NCBI RefSeq assembly: GCF_017569205.1
Contig: NZ_CP071870.1
Location: 2,666,001 to 2,730,000 of the forward strand
DNA from: Propioniciclava sp. MC1595
GTDB taxonomy: Bacteria > Actinomycetota > Actinomycetes > Propionibacteriales > Propionibacteriaceae
Direction: 5' to 3'
Length of the DNA stretch: 64,000 bases
This document shows, one piece after another, positions 1-6,921 of this stretch. The stretch's first letter is position 1. The number at the start of each line of letters is the position of its first letter. Under the pieces are notes generated by a model that saw nothing but the letters and a program-made list of their open reading frames with translations, was not told the origin of the DNA and did no database searches. The position numbers and the translations under genes are program-made.

Positions 1-349
1 CGAGGTGGAAGACCTCCTCGACGGCGTCCTTGCGCGCCTTGCCGGACTCGGCGACGATCACGTCGGCCAGCTCGGCCTGCGCGGCGAGCAGCAAGTCGTG
101 GAACGCCAGCAGGCGGCGTCCACGTTCGGACGCCCCCAGCTCGGCCCAGGCGGGTTGCGCGGCGCGGGCGGACGCGAACGCGGCATCCACGTCGTCCAGC
201 GTCGACTGGGGGACGTCGGCCAGGTGGCTGCCGTCGAGCGGGGACGCCGTGGCGTCCGTCTCGCCCGAGGTCGCTCGGGCCAGGGGCAGCAGGCGGCGCA
301 CCGTGGCGTCCGGGAGCAGGAGTGCGGCGTCGGAGCGGGTCGCGGTCAT
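1..349 (-). CDS. gabD2: Succinate-semialdehyde dehydrogenase-like aldehyde dehydrogenase, N-terminal part
   Basis: Only the first ~116 residues lie in the window; the rest continues past the left edge. The visible part has the N-terminal layout of NAD(P)-dependent aldehyde dehydrogenases: a short leader, a stretch reading DVPQSTLDDVDAAFASARAA, then a helix ending ESGKARKDAVEEVF. That last motif resembles the ESGK-R-AFEEV segment I recall from actinobacterial succinate-semialdehyde dehydrogenases, which oxidise succinic semialdehyde to succinate. The catalytic Cys and Glu are not visible, so substrate is inferred. The ATG at 349 is chosen because TAGGCT lies six bases upstream with no Shine-Dalgarno, fitting a leaderless start; an ATG at 354 meets a stop at once. 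Confidence 0.7.
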   Translation of the reverse strand, partial: MTATRSDAALLLPDATVRRLLPLARATSGETDATASPLDGSHLADVPQSTLDDVDAAFASARAAQPAWAELGASERGRRLLAFHDLLLAAQAELADVIVAESGKARKDAVEEVFHL

Positions 350-355
350 GCCATC

Positions 356-361
356 AGCCTA
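356..361 (-). promoter_or_regulatory. Leaderless -10 box TAGGCT of the aldehyde dehydrogenase
   Basis: On the minus strand TAGGCT is followed by six bases and the ATG at 349. This matches the spacing of the other leaderless starts in the window. Confidence 0.55.
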
Positions 362-411
362 TGCACGATCCCGGGCCACCACGGCTCCGATGGGCATCGT
401 GCTGGCCACCT

Positions 412-472
412 GCAGGACCGACACTCGACGCCTCCCAGACCCCCTCGTGGCGGGGTCGAGTGTCGGTCCTGC
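412..472. repeat. Long perfect inverted repeat (18-bp arms, 25-nt loop)
   Basis: The arms GCAGGACCGACACTCGAC (412-429) and its exact reverse complement (455-472) flank a 25-nt loop that is itself GC-rich. It lies between the divergent starts of the aldehyde dehydrogenase (349) and the ABC ATPase (605), so it does not terminate either gene. The inner arm contains CGACACTC, also found in the outer arm of the hairpin at 15165-15232. The rest of 350-604 holds no gene I can support. Confidence 0.8.
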
Positions 473-604
473 GGTTGTCCACAGGCACACGCCGTGATTC
501 CCGAGGGCGACCCAGGCCCTCGGCGGTGTGGTGTGAGGTTTGTCATGGTGAAGTGGTGAAGCGCAGCACTGGGGGCCGGCGCGATCCGGGGCGAGTCTGG
601 ATGC

Positions 605-1597
605 ATGACCACGACAGCCCACATGCCCACCGCCCCCGGCGCCGCCCGCACCGACGAGGTGATCGTCCTGTCCGGCGTGCGCCGCAGCTACACGACGGCG
701 TCCCGCCTCAACCTCCTGTCCGGTCGCCGGGTTCCGACCGCGTCCTTCGAGGCCGTCCGGGGCGTCGACCTGAGCGTGCGCCGCGGCGAGCTGTTCGCGC
801 TGCTCGGCACGAACGGGGCGGGCAAGACCTCGACGGTCGAGCTCATCGAGGGGCTGGCGAGGCCGTCCGCCGGTGAGATCCGGGTGCTGGGCCACGACCC
901 GGTGGCCGAGCGCGGGCGCGTCCGGTTCCGAACGGGCGTCGTCCTGCAGAGCTCGGGCTTCCCCTCCGCCCTGACCGTCGCCGAGATGGCGCGCCTGTGG
1001 CACGGCACCCTGACCCGCCCGCTGCCGGTCGACGCCATGCTCGAAGCGGTCGACCTCGCGGGCCGCGCCGACGTGGAGACCAACAAGCTCTCGGGCGGCG
1101 AGCGCCGTCGCCTCGACGTCGCGCTGGCGCTGATGGCCGACCCTGAGGTGCTCATCCTCGACGAACCCACCACCGGCCTGGACCCCGAGAGCCGCCGCAC
1201 CATCTGGGGGCTGGTCACCGGCCTGGTCGAGCGCGGCAGCGCCGTCCTGCTCACCACGCACTACCTCGAGGAGGCCGAGCAGCTCGCCGACCGGATCGCG
1301 ATCATGCACGCCGGCGTCATCGCCCGCGAGGGCACGCTCGCCGAGATCGTCGCCGACACGCCCTCGCGCATCACGTTCACCCGGCCAGAGCACCTCGACC
1401 TGGCCCTCCTCGAGACCCCCGGCGCCCGCGTCCACGTCACCGACGAGGTCGTGATCGAAACCCCCACCCTGCAGGACACCCTCGCCCGTGTGCTGGCCTG
1501 GGCCGGCCACGAGCCGCTGGGCTCGCTGAACGCCCGTGTCGCCTCGCTGGAGCAGGTGTTCCTCGCCGTCGCCGACCGGCCGCTCACCAACGCCTGA
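605..1597 (+). CDS. ABC transporter ATP-binding protein (DrrA-like exporter)
   Basis: Cytoplasmic ATPase subunit that would power the permease encoded next to it. Visible motifs: Walker A GTNGAGKT with its Lys near residue 74, signature LSGGERRR, Walker B LILDEPTTGLDPESRR and a switch His in TTHYLEEAE. The C-terminal ~100 residues form the extra domain typical of daunorubicin-type (DrrA) exporters. The ATG follows GAGTCT by six bases without a ribosome-binding site, so the transcript may be leaderless. It heads a four-gene run (ATPase, permease, histidine kinase, response regulator), as in drug or peptide efflux modules with their own two-component control. The substrate cannot be read from sequence. 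Confidence 0.9.
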   Translation: MTTTAHMPTAPGAARTDEVIVLSGVRRSYTTASRLNLLSGRRVPTASFEAVRGVDLSVRRGELFALLGTNGAGKTSTVELIEGLARPSAGEIRVLGHDPVAERGRVRFRTGVVLQSSGFPSALTVAEMARLWHGTLTRPLPVDAMLEAVDLAGRADVETNKLSGGERRRLDVALALMADPEVLILDEPTTGLDPESRRTIWGLVTGLVERGSAVLLTTHYLEEAEQLADRIAIMHAGVIAREGTLAEIVADTPSRITFTRPEHLDLALLETPGARVHVTDEVVIETPTLQDTLARVLAWAGHEPLGSLNARVASLEQVFLAVADRPLTNA

Positions 1598-1622
1598 CCC
1601 CACCCCGACAAGGAGACCCACG

Positions 1623-2450
1623 ATGACCATCACCACCGCCACCACCCAACCTGACGCCGCGACTTCCGCCCCGGCCGCCCGCGGCAGCTTCTGGCGCCGC
1701 TTCGGCGCGCTGGTCGCCGCCGAGAGCCGCATCCTCGTCCGCAACCGGACGGCCCTGTTCACCGCGATCGCCATGCCGCCGCTGATTGCCTTCGCGTTCT
1801 CGGGGCTGTCGATGGACCGCGCCGCCCTCGGCGTCGTCCTGACCATGATGATGGTCGGCAGCGCACTGATGTTCGTCCTGTACTTCACGATGGTCACCTC
1901 GCTGGTTGCGCGCCGCGAGCAGCTCGTGCTGAAGCGCCTGGCGGCCGGCGAGCCCACGCCGCTGGAGATCCTGCTGGCCCCCGCCGTCCCCCTGCTGGCG
2001 TTGTTCCTCGTCCAGTCCGGGCTCGCCATCGGGGGCGCCGTCGCCCTCGGCACCCCGTTCGCCCACCCGTGGGCGCTGGTCCTCGCCGTCGTCGGCGGCG
2101 CCGCCACCTGGACGGCCCTGGCCATCTGGAGCGCCACCTGGACGCGGACCGTCGAGTCGGCCCAGCTGACGACGATGCCGCTGATCCTCGTCGCGATGCT
2201 GCTGTCGGGCTTCTCGCTGCCGCTCACGATCCTGCCGGACGTGGTGCAGCGCTTCGCCCACTGGCTGCCCATGACGCCGGTGATCGACCTCATCAACCTG
2301 GCCCACCTCGGCACCGGTACCTCGGGGGAGGCGCTGGCCGGGGGCGCCCTGGTGGGCGCGACGACCGGCATGATCTTGCCGATGCTGCTGTGGACCGCCC
2401 TGGCCCTCTACGCCGGGCTGCGCGGCTTCCGCTGGGACCCGCGCGGCTAG
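1623..2450 (+). CDS. ABC-2 type transporter permease
   Basis: Membrane subunit of about 275 residues paired with the upstream ATPase. After a cytoplasmic N-terminus ending FWRRFGALVAAESRILVRNR there are about six hydrophobic segments, including one ending SALMFVLYFTMVTSLVARRE and one reading LPLTILPDVVQRFAHWLPM, the usual ABC-2 pattern in which the last loop precedes a final helix pair. The ATG at 1623 is chosen because AAGGAG lies nine bases upstream; earlier in-frame starts would overlap the ATPase gene. It exports an unknown substrate across the cytoplasmic membrane together with the upstream ATPase. Confidence 0.88.
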   Translation: MTITTATTQPDAATSAPAARGSFWRRFGALVAAESRILVRNRTALFTAIAMPPLIAFAFSGLSMDRAALGVVLTMMMVGSALMFVLYFTMVTSLVARREQLVLKRLAAGEPTPLEILLAPAVPLLALFLVQSGLAIGGAVALGTPFAHPWALVLAVVGGAATWTALAIWSATWTRTVESAQLTTMPLILVAMLLSGFSLPLTILPDVVQRFAHWLPMTPVIDLINLAHLGTGTSGEALAGGALVGATTGMILPMLLWTALALYAGLRGFRWDPRG

Positions 2451-2478
2451 GCTCGCAGCCGCGAGGAGAGGAGTGACC

Positions 2479-3723
2479 ATGAGCACCGTCAGTCAGGGCG
2501 TGAAGCGCACCGAGAGCTACGTCTACAACAGCCTGCACTGGGCCTTCCCGCTCGCGCCGATCCTCGCCCTGTCCACGGCCTTCGGGCCCTGGCCGGTGGC
2601 GATCCGCATCGCGTTCATCGCCGCCACGGTGGTGGCCTCTCTCGCGGGGCTGTCGGTGCTGCACACGGCACTGCGCGACGCCGACCTGCTCCCACCCAGC
2701 GGCTGGGACGCCGTACGCGTCGGCCGCCTGACCCCGGTGGTGGCGGTCTGGGCGGTGGCGTCGGTGGCCACCGTCCTGCTGGCCGGGACGCCGGGCTGGC
2801 GGGACCTGTTCAGCGCGATCACGGTCCCCGGCTACCTGGGCGGCGCCCTCGCCCTGCCCCTGCTGGCCCTGCCACGCGCCTCGGGACGTCCGGTCCGCCC
2901 CGTGCTGGTCGGCCTGGTCGCGATCGTGCTGGCCGAGGCCGCCCTCTGGGGCACCCTCGCCTCCTCGGACCCCGAGCAGCGGGTCACCCAGATCACCGCC
3001 GCCTACTGGGTGGGGTTCGCCGCGGCCGTGGTCGTGGGCTTCGCCCAGATGTTCCTCAACGTGCTGGCCACCACCCGTGAGCTCGAACGCGCCCGCGTCG
3101 ACGGCGCCCGCCTGGCCGTCACCGAGGAGCGCCTGCGCTTCAGCCGCGACCTGCACGACGTCTTCGGCCGCACCCTCTCCGCGGTCGCGCTCAAGGCTGA
3201 ACTCGGGGCACGCCAGGCCGAGGCGGGGCGTCCCGAGGCCGCCGCCACCATGCGCGAGGTGCAGGCCATCGCGACGGACGCCCTCGCCGAGGTCCGCGAC
3301 GTGGTGCGCGGCTACCGCGCGGCCGACCTGGCCGCCGAGGTGGCCGGCGCGCGGGCGCTGCTGGAGTCCGCGGGGGTCCGGGTCTCCACCACCACCGCCG
3401 CGACCCTGCCCGCACCGGTCAGCCGCGCGTTCGGCTGGGTCGTCCGCGAGGCGGCCACCAACGTCCTGCGGCACTCGGACGCCACCGACGCCGGCATCGC
3501 GGTCCACCGCGACGGGGCCGGGGCGACGCTCACCGTCACCAACGACCGCCCCCGCCCGGGGCGTCCGGACGCCGCGGGCTCGGGCCTGGCGGGCCTGGCC
3601 GAACGCCTCGCCGAGGTCGGTGGGTCGCTGCACGCCGAGCAGCGGGACGGTAGCTTCGTGCTCACCGCGACCGTGGACGCCGCCACCCTGGCCCGTCTGG
3701 AGGTCGCCGAGGAGGGCGCGTGA
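2479..3723 (+). CDS. NarL/DesK-type sensor histidine kinase
   Basis: Membrane sensor of about 414 residues. The first ~190 residues hold about six hydrophobic segments with short loops and no large extracellular domain, so it probably senses the membrane or the adjacent transporter. The HisKA_3 dimerisation box reads RFSRDLHDVFGRTLSAVALK with the phospho-accepting His near residue 226. The ATPase domain has an N-box (REAATNVLRHSDA) and a G-box (GSGLAGLAERL). The ATG at 2479 follows GAGGAGAGGAG; a GTG six bases earlier is in the same frame. The stop overlaps the next start as GTGA, so it should be translationally coupled to the response regulator. Confidence 0.9.
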   Translation: MSTVSQGVKRTESYVYNSLHWAFPLAPILALSTAFGPWPVAIRIAFIAATVVASLAGLSVLHTALRDADLLPPSGWDAVRVGRLTPVVAVWAVASVATVLLAGTPGWRDLFSAITVPGYLGGALALPLLALPRASGRPVRPVLVGLVAIVLAEAALWGTLASSDPEQRVTQITAAYWVGFAAAVVVGFAQMFLNVLATTRELERARVDGARLAVTEERLRFSRDLHDVFGRTLSAVALKAELGARQAEAGRPEAAATMREVQAIATDALAEVRDVVRGYRAADLAAEVAGARALLESAGVRVSTTTAATLPAPVSRAFGWVVREAATNVLRHSDATDAGIAVHRDGAGATLTVTNDRPRPGRPDAAGSGLAGLAERLAEVGGSLHAEQRDGSFVLTATVDAATLARLEVAEEGA

Positions 3724-4325
3724 TCCGTATCGTCGTTGCCGACGACGAGCACCTCATCCGCGAGGCGCTGGTGTCGTTGCTGGGCCTCGAGGACGACCTC
3801 GAGGTCGTCGCGCAGGCCGCCTCGGGCGACGAGGCGCTGGCCGTCGCCCGCAAGCACGCCCCCGACGTCGCCGTGCTCGACCTGCAGATGCCGGGGCTCT
3901 CGGGGACCGAGGTGGCCGCGGCGCTGGCGTCCGAGCTGCCGGGGTGCGCCTGCGTGATCGTCACCTCGCACGGGCTGCCCGGGCACCTGAAGCAGGCGCT
4001 CGCGGTCGGCGTGCGCGGGTTCGTGCCGAAGATGATCTCGGGGTCGGGCCTGGCCGCCGTGATCCGCACCGTGCACGCGGGCGGGCGCCACGTCGACCCC
4101 GAACTGGCCGCCGACGCCATCGCGGCCGGCGACTCCCCGCTCACCGCTCGCGAGGCCGACGTGCTGGCGGCCGCCGGTGACGGGGCGCCCGTCGAGGAGA
4201 TCGCCGCGCGCCTCCACCTGTCCCCGGGCACCGTGCGCAACTACCTCAGCTCGGCCATGGGCAAGCTGCACGCGGCCACCCGGCACGAGGCGGCCCGCGT
4301 CGCCCGCGAGCACGGCTGGGCGTAG
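3720..4325 (+). CDS. LuxR/NarL-family response regulator
   Basis: DNA-binding partner of the preceding kinase, 201 residues. The receiver domain has the acidic pocket (VVADDEHL), the phospho-acceptor Asp54 in AVLDLQMPG, a Thr/Ser switch in VIVTSHG and the conserved Lys in FVPKM. The C-terminal GerE-type helix-turn-helix reads [15 protein letters not shown] through [17 protein letters not shown]. It starts at a GTG overlapping the kinase stop. Co-transcription with an ABC exporter suggests it controls that exporter, as in LiaR or DesR modules; target sites were not identified. Confidence 0.92.
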   Translation: MIRIVVADDEHLIREALVSLLGLEDDLEVVAQAASGDEALAVARKHAPDVAVLDLQMPGLSGTEVAAALASELPGCACVIVTSHGLPGHLKQALAVGVRGFVPKMISGSGLAAVIRTVHAGGRHVDPELAADAIAAGDSPLTAREADVLAAAGDGAPVEEIAARLHLSPGTVRNYLSSAMGKLHAATRHEAARVAREHGWA

Positions 4326-4328
4326 CGT

Positions 4329-4334
4329 TAGGCT
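4329..4334 (+). promoter_or_regulatory. Leaderless -10 box TAGGCT of deoC
   Basis: TAGGCT, seven bases, then the deoC ATG at 4342. There is no room for a ribosome-binding site, so deoC is probably also transcribed separately from the preceding operon. Confidence 0.55.
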
Positions 4335-4341
4335 GGCGCCC

Positions 4342-5007
4342 ATGCTCGAACGGACCGAACTCGCCCGCCTCGTCGACCACACCCTCCTGTCCCCGACGGC
4401 CACGGCCGCCGACGTGGAGGCCCTCGCCGCCGAGGCCGCAGACCTGGGCACCTACTCCATCTGCGTCTCCCCCTCCATGCTGCCGCTGCCGTTCTCGCCG
4501 CGCGTGAAGGTCGCCACGGTGGTCGGCTTCCCCTCGGGCAAGCACACCCCCGAGACGAAAGCGTTCGAGGCCGCCGAGGCCGTCCGCAACGGCGCCGACG
4601 AGGTCGACATGGTCATCGACATCGGGGCGCTGAAGTCCGGCGACGCCACCCACACGGAGGACGAGATCCGCGCCGTGCGCGACGCCGTCCCCGCCCCGGG
4701 CATCCTCAAGGTCATCATCGAGTCGGCGGCCCTGACCGACGACGAGATCGTGGCCGCCTGCACGGCCGCCGAGGCCGCCGGCGCCGACTTCGTGAAGACC
4801 TCCACCGGCTTCCACCCCTCCGGTGGCGCCTCCGAGCACGCGGTCGCGCTCATGGCGCAAACCGTCGGCGGGCGCCTCGGCGTCAAGGCGTCCGGTGGCA
4901 TCCGCGACTGGGACGCCGCGCAGGCCATGGTTGCCGCCGGCGCCACCCGCCTGGGCCTCTCCGGCACCCGCGCGGTGCTCGACGGGGGGACGTCCGAGGG
5001 CTACTGA
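4342..5007 (+). CDS. deoC: Deoxyribose-phosphate aldolase
   Basis: Cleaves 2-deoxyribose 5-phosphate to glyceraldehyde 3-phosphate and acetaldehyde, the last step of deoxynucleoside catabolism, in the cytoplasm. At 221 residues it has the normal family length. Diagnostic segments are [11 protein letters not shown] near the N-terminus, [16 protein letters not shown], the Schiff-base lysine motif DFVKTSTGF (Lys152) and the second active-site lysine in [11 protein letters not shown] (Lys182). The ATG at 4342 sits seven bases after TAGGCT, so it is read as leaderless. No other deo genes are adjacent; it faces the SulP transporter gene tail to tail. Confidence 0.95.
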   Translation: MLERTELARLVDHTLLSPTATAADVEALAAEAADLGTYSICVSPSMLPLPFSPRVKVATVVGFPSGKHTPETKAFEAAEAVRNGADEVDMVIDIGALKSGDATHTEDEIRAVRDAVPAPGILKVIIESAALTDDEIVAACTAAEAAGADFVKTSTGFHPSGGASEHAVALMAQTVGGRLGVKASGGIRDWDAAQAMVAAGATRLGLSGTRAVLDGGTSEGY

Positions 5008-5035
5008 CCCCGACCGACATCATCCTCGGCAGGGG

Positions 5036-6790
5036 CTAGGCCCCGCCACCCGCCGGGTCGGCGTCCCGGGCCCGGACGTCGCCGACCGCGATGTCGAGGG
5101 CCTGCGACAGCTCCCGCACGTAGCGGTCGGCCGGGAGGCCCACCATGAGGAGCGCGGTCTGCACCTGGCTGGGCGTCATGCCCTGCACGACCAGGCCGAC
5201 GCCACGGCGTGCGAGGGCCCGGGCCACGTCAGCCAGCGCCTCGGCGCCCGAGGCGTCGAACACGTTCATCCGGTGGCAACGCACGATCACGGCGTCCACA
5301 CCGGCCTCGACCGCCTCGACCTCCTCGACGAAGCGGCGGGCGTCACCGTAGAACAGGGCCCCGTCGACGCGGTAGATGGCGATGCGGTGCCGCATCGACT
5401 CCTGCTCGGGCAGCAGGTCGATCCAGCCCTCGCGGGTGTCGGCGGGCAGGTGCTGGCGGAACACCGCCGAGTACGACGCCATGTGCCGCAGGCTCATGAC
5501 GGCGGCCATCGCGAAGCCGAGCAGCACCGCCATGACCAGGTCGAGCACGACGGTCGCGGCGAAGGTGAGCAGCAGGGTGTTGCGGTCGGCGCGCGTCGCG
5601 GCCATGACCGGGCGCAGCGCCTTGATGTCGACCATGCGCAGCGCGGTCATCACGAGCACCCCGCCGAGGGCCGCCATGGGGATGCGGGCCACGACCGGGG
5701 AGGCGAACGCCATCACGCCCAGCAGCACGACCGCGTGGAACACCACCGCCAGCCGGGTGCGTCCGCCGGTGCGGGCGTTGACCGCGGTGCGGGCGATCGC
5801 GCCCGTCGCGGGCAGGCCGCCGAACAGGCCCGAGGCCACGTTGGCCAGCCCTTGGCCGACCAGCTCGCGGTCGGGCTTGGTGCGGGTCACCTCGGGCACC
5901 ATGCCGTCGGCGACGCGCGCCGACAGCAGCGACTCCAGGGCCGCGAGCGCGGCCACGGCCAGGGCGGGGGCGGCCAGGCCCTGGATCGTGCGCCAGTCGA
6001 AGCTGGGCAGGCTGGGCGCGGGCAGGGAGGTCGGGAGCGCGCCGATCCGCGCCACGTCGAGCGACATCAACTCGGCCACGACCGTCGCCACGATGATCGC
6101 CACCAGCGACAACGGGACGCCGCGGGCCACCCTCTCGCCCACCAGGTGGAGGGCGACGACCAGCGCCATGATCGCCAGCGGCGCGACCGCCGCGGCCCAG
6201 TCGGTGCCGGCGATGGTGTTCCACGCCGACACCAGCGAGGACTCACCCTCGCCCTTCTCCGAGCCCAGCACGAGGGGCAGCTGCTGCAGGAAGATGATCA
6301 CCCCGATGCCGGCGGTGAACCCCTCCACCACGGGTAGCGGGATGAGGTCGACCGACCGCCCGAGGGCCGTCATGCCCATCAGGATCACCATGATCCCGGC
6401 CAGGATCGCCAGCGCCGGGACGCTCTCGACCCCGTAGGCCGCGATCACCGGGAGCAGGACGACCGTCATCGCCCCGGTCGGGCCCGACACCTGCAGGTGG
6501 CTCCCGCCGAACACCGCGGCGACGATGCCCGCGATGATCGCGGTGACCAGCCCGGCAGTCGCGCCCATGCCGGAGGCCACGCCGAAGCCGAGCGCCAGCG
6601 GCAGCGCGACGATGCCCACGGTGAGCCCGGCCATGAGGTCGCGGCGCCACGTGCGCGGCAGCTGCGCGTAGTCGGCCGGCGTCGGCCACAGCCCCTTCAA
6701 GCTGATCACGTGCCCGCTCACGGCGTCCCACGCCGAGGCGAGCTGCTCACCCCGCGTGTGGCGCGGCGGCTCGATGCGGTAGTCCGGCAC
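5036..6790 (-). CDS. SulP family inorganic anion transporter with STAS domain
   Basis: Membrane protein of 584 residues in the SLC26/SulP family, which moves anions such as sulfate or bicarbonate. It opens with a short cytoplasmic tail, then the Sulfate_transp core of 10 to 14 helices starting WRRDLMAGLTVGIVALPLAL and including VSGPTGAMTVVL. The C-terminal ~130 residues are a cytoplasmic STAS domain (IAIYRVDGALFYGDA, then MNVFDASGAEAL). The GTG start at 6790 follows a GAGGGGGGGAG ribosome-binding site, with a possible TACCCT -10 box at 6811-6816. No carbonic anhydrase or sulfur gene is adjacent, so the anion is unknown. Confidence 0.92.
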   Translation of the reverse strand: MPDYRIEPPRHTRGEQLASAWDAVSGHVISLKGLWPTPADYAQLPRTWRRDLMAGLTVGIVALPLALGFGVASGMGATAGLVTAIIAGIVAAVFGGSHLQVSGPTGAMTVVLLPVIAAYGVESVPALAILAGIMVILMGMTALGRSVDLIPLPVVEGFTAGIGVIIFLQQLPLVLGSEKGEGESSLVSAWNTIAGTDWAAAVAPLAIMALVVALHLVGERVARGVPLSLVAIIVATVVAELMSLDVARIGALPTSLPAPSLPSFDWRTIQGLAAPALAVAALAALESLLSARVADGMVPEVTRTKPDRELVGQGLANVASGLFGGLPATGAIARTAVNARTGGRTRLAVVFHAVVLLGVMAFASPVVARIPMAALGGVLVMTALRMVDIKALRPVMAATRADRNTLLLTFAATVVLDLVMAVLLGFAMAAVMSLRHMASYSAVFRQHLPADTREGWIDLLPEQESMRHRIAIYRVDGALFYGDARRFVEEVEAVEAGVDAVIVRCHRMNVFDASGAEALADVARALARRGVGLVVQGMTPSQVQTALLMVGLPADRYVRELSQALDIAVGDVRARDADPAGGGA

Positions 6791-6867
6791 TGCACTCCCC
6801 CCTCGATCGCAGGGTAGCGCCCGGGCCGGGTGGCTGCCATCCGGTGCCCACGGCGTCCGGGAACGGC

Positions 6868-6899
6868 CGACGGCCCCGGGTCGGAACCCGGGGCCGTCG
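6868..6899 (-). terminator. Hairpin terminator of ppdK
   Basis: Perfect 14-bp arms (6868-6881 and 6886-6899) with a 4-nt loop, just downstream of the ppdK stop. There is no T-tract, which is usual for actinobacterial terminators. Confidence 0.75.
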
Positions 6900-6921
6900 C
6901 TGTGGTGCTCGTGTCAGTCGG

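Noticed and set aside
1..559. Plus-strand frames over the first 560 bases
   Set aside because: They are antisense to a clear aldehyde dehydrogenase and run across an inverted repeat.
5032..5044. GGGGC-TAG-GCCCC hairpin as terminator between deoC and the SulP gene
   Set aside because: Only a 5-bp stem that overlaps the SulP stop codon; too weak to call.
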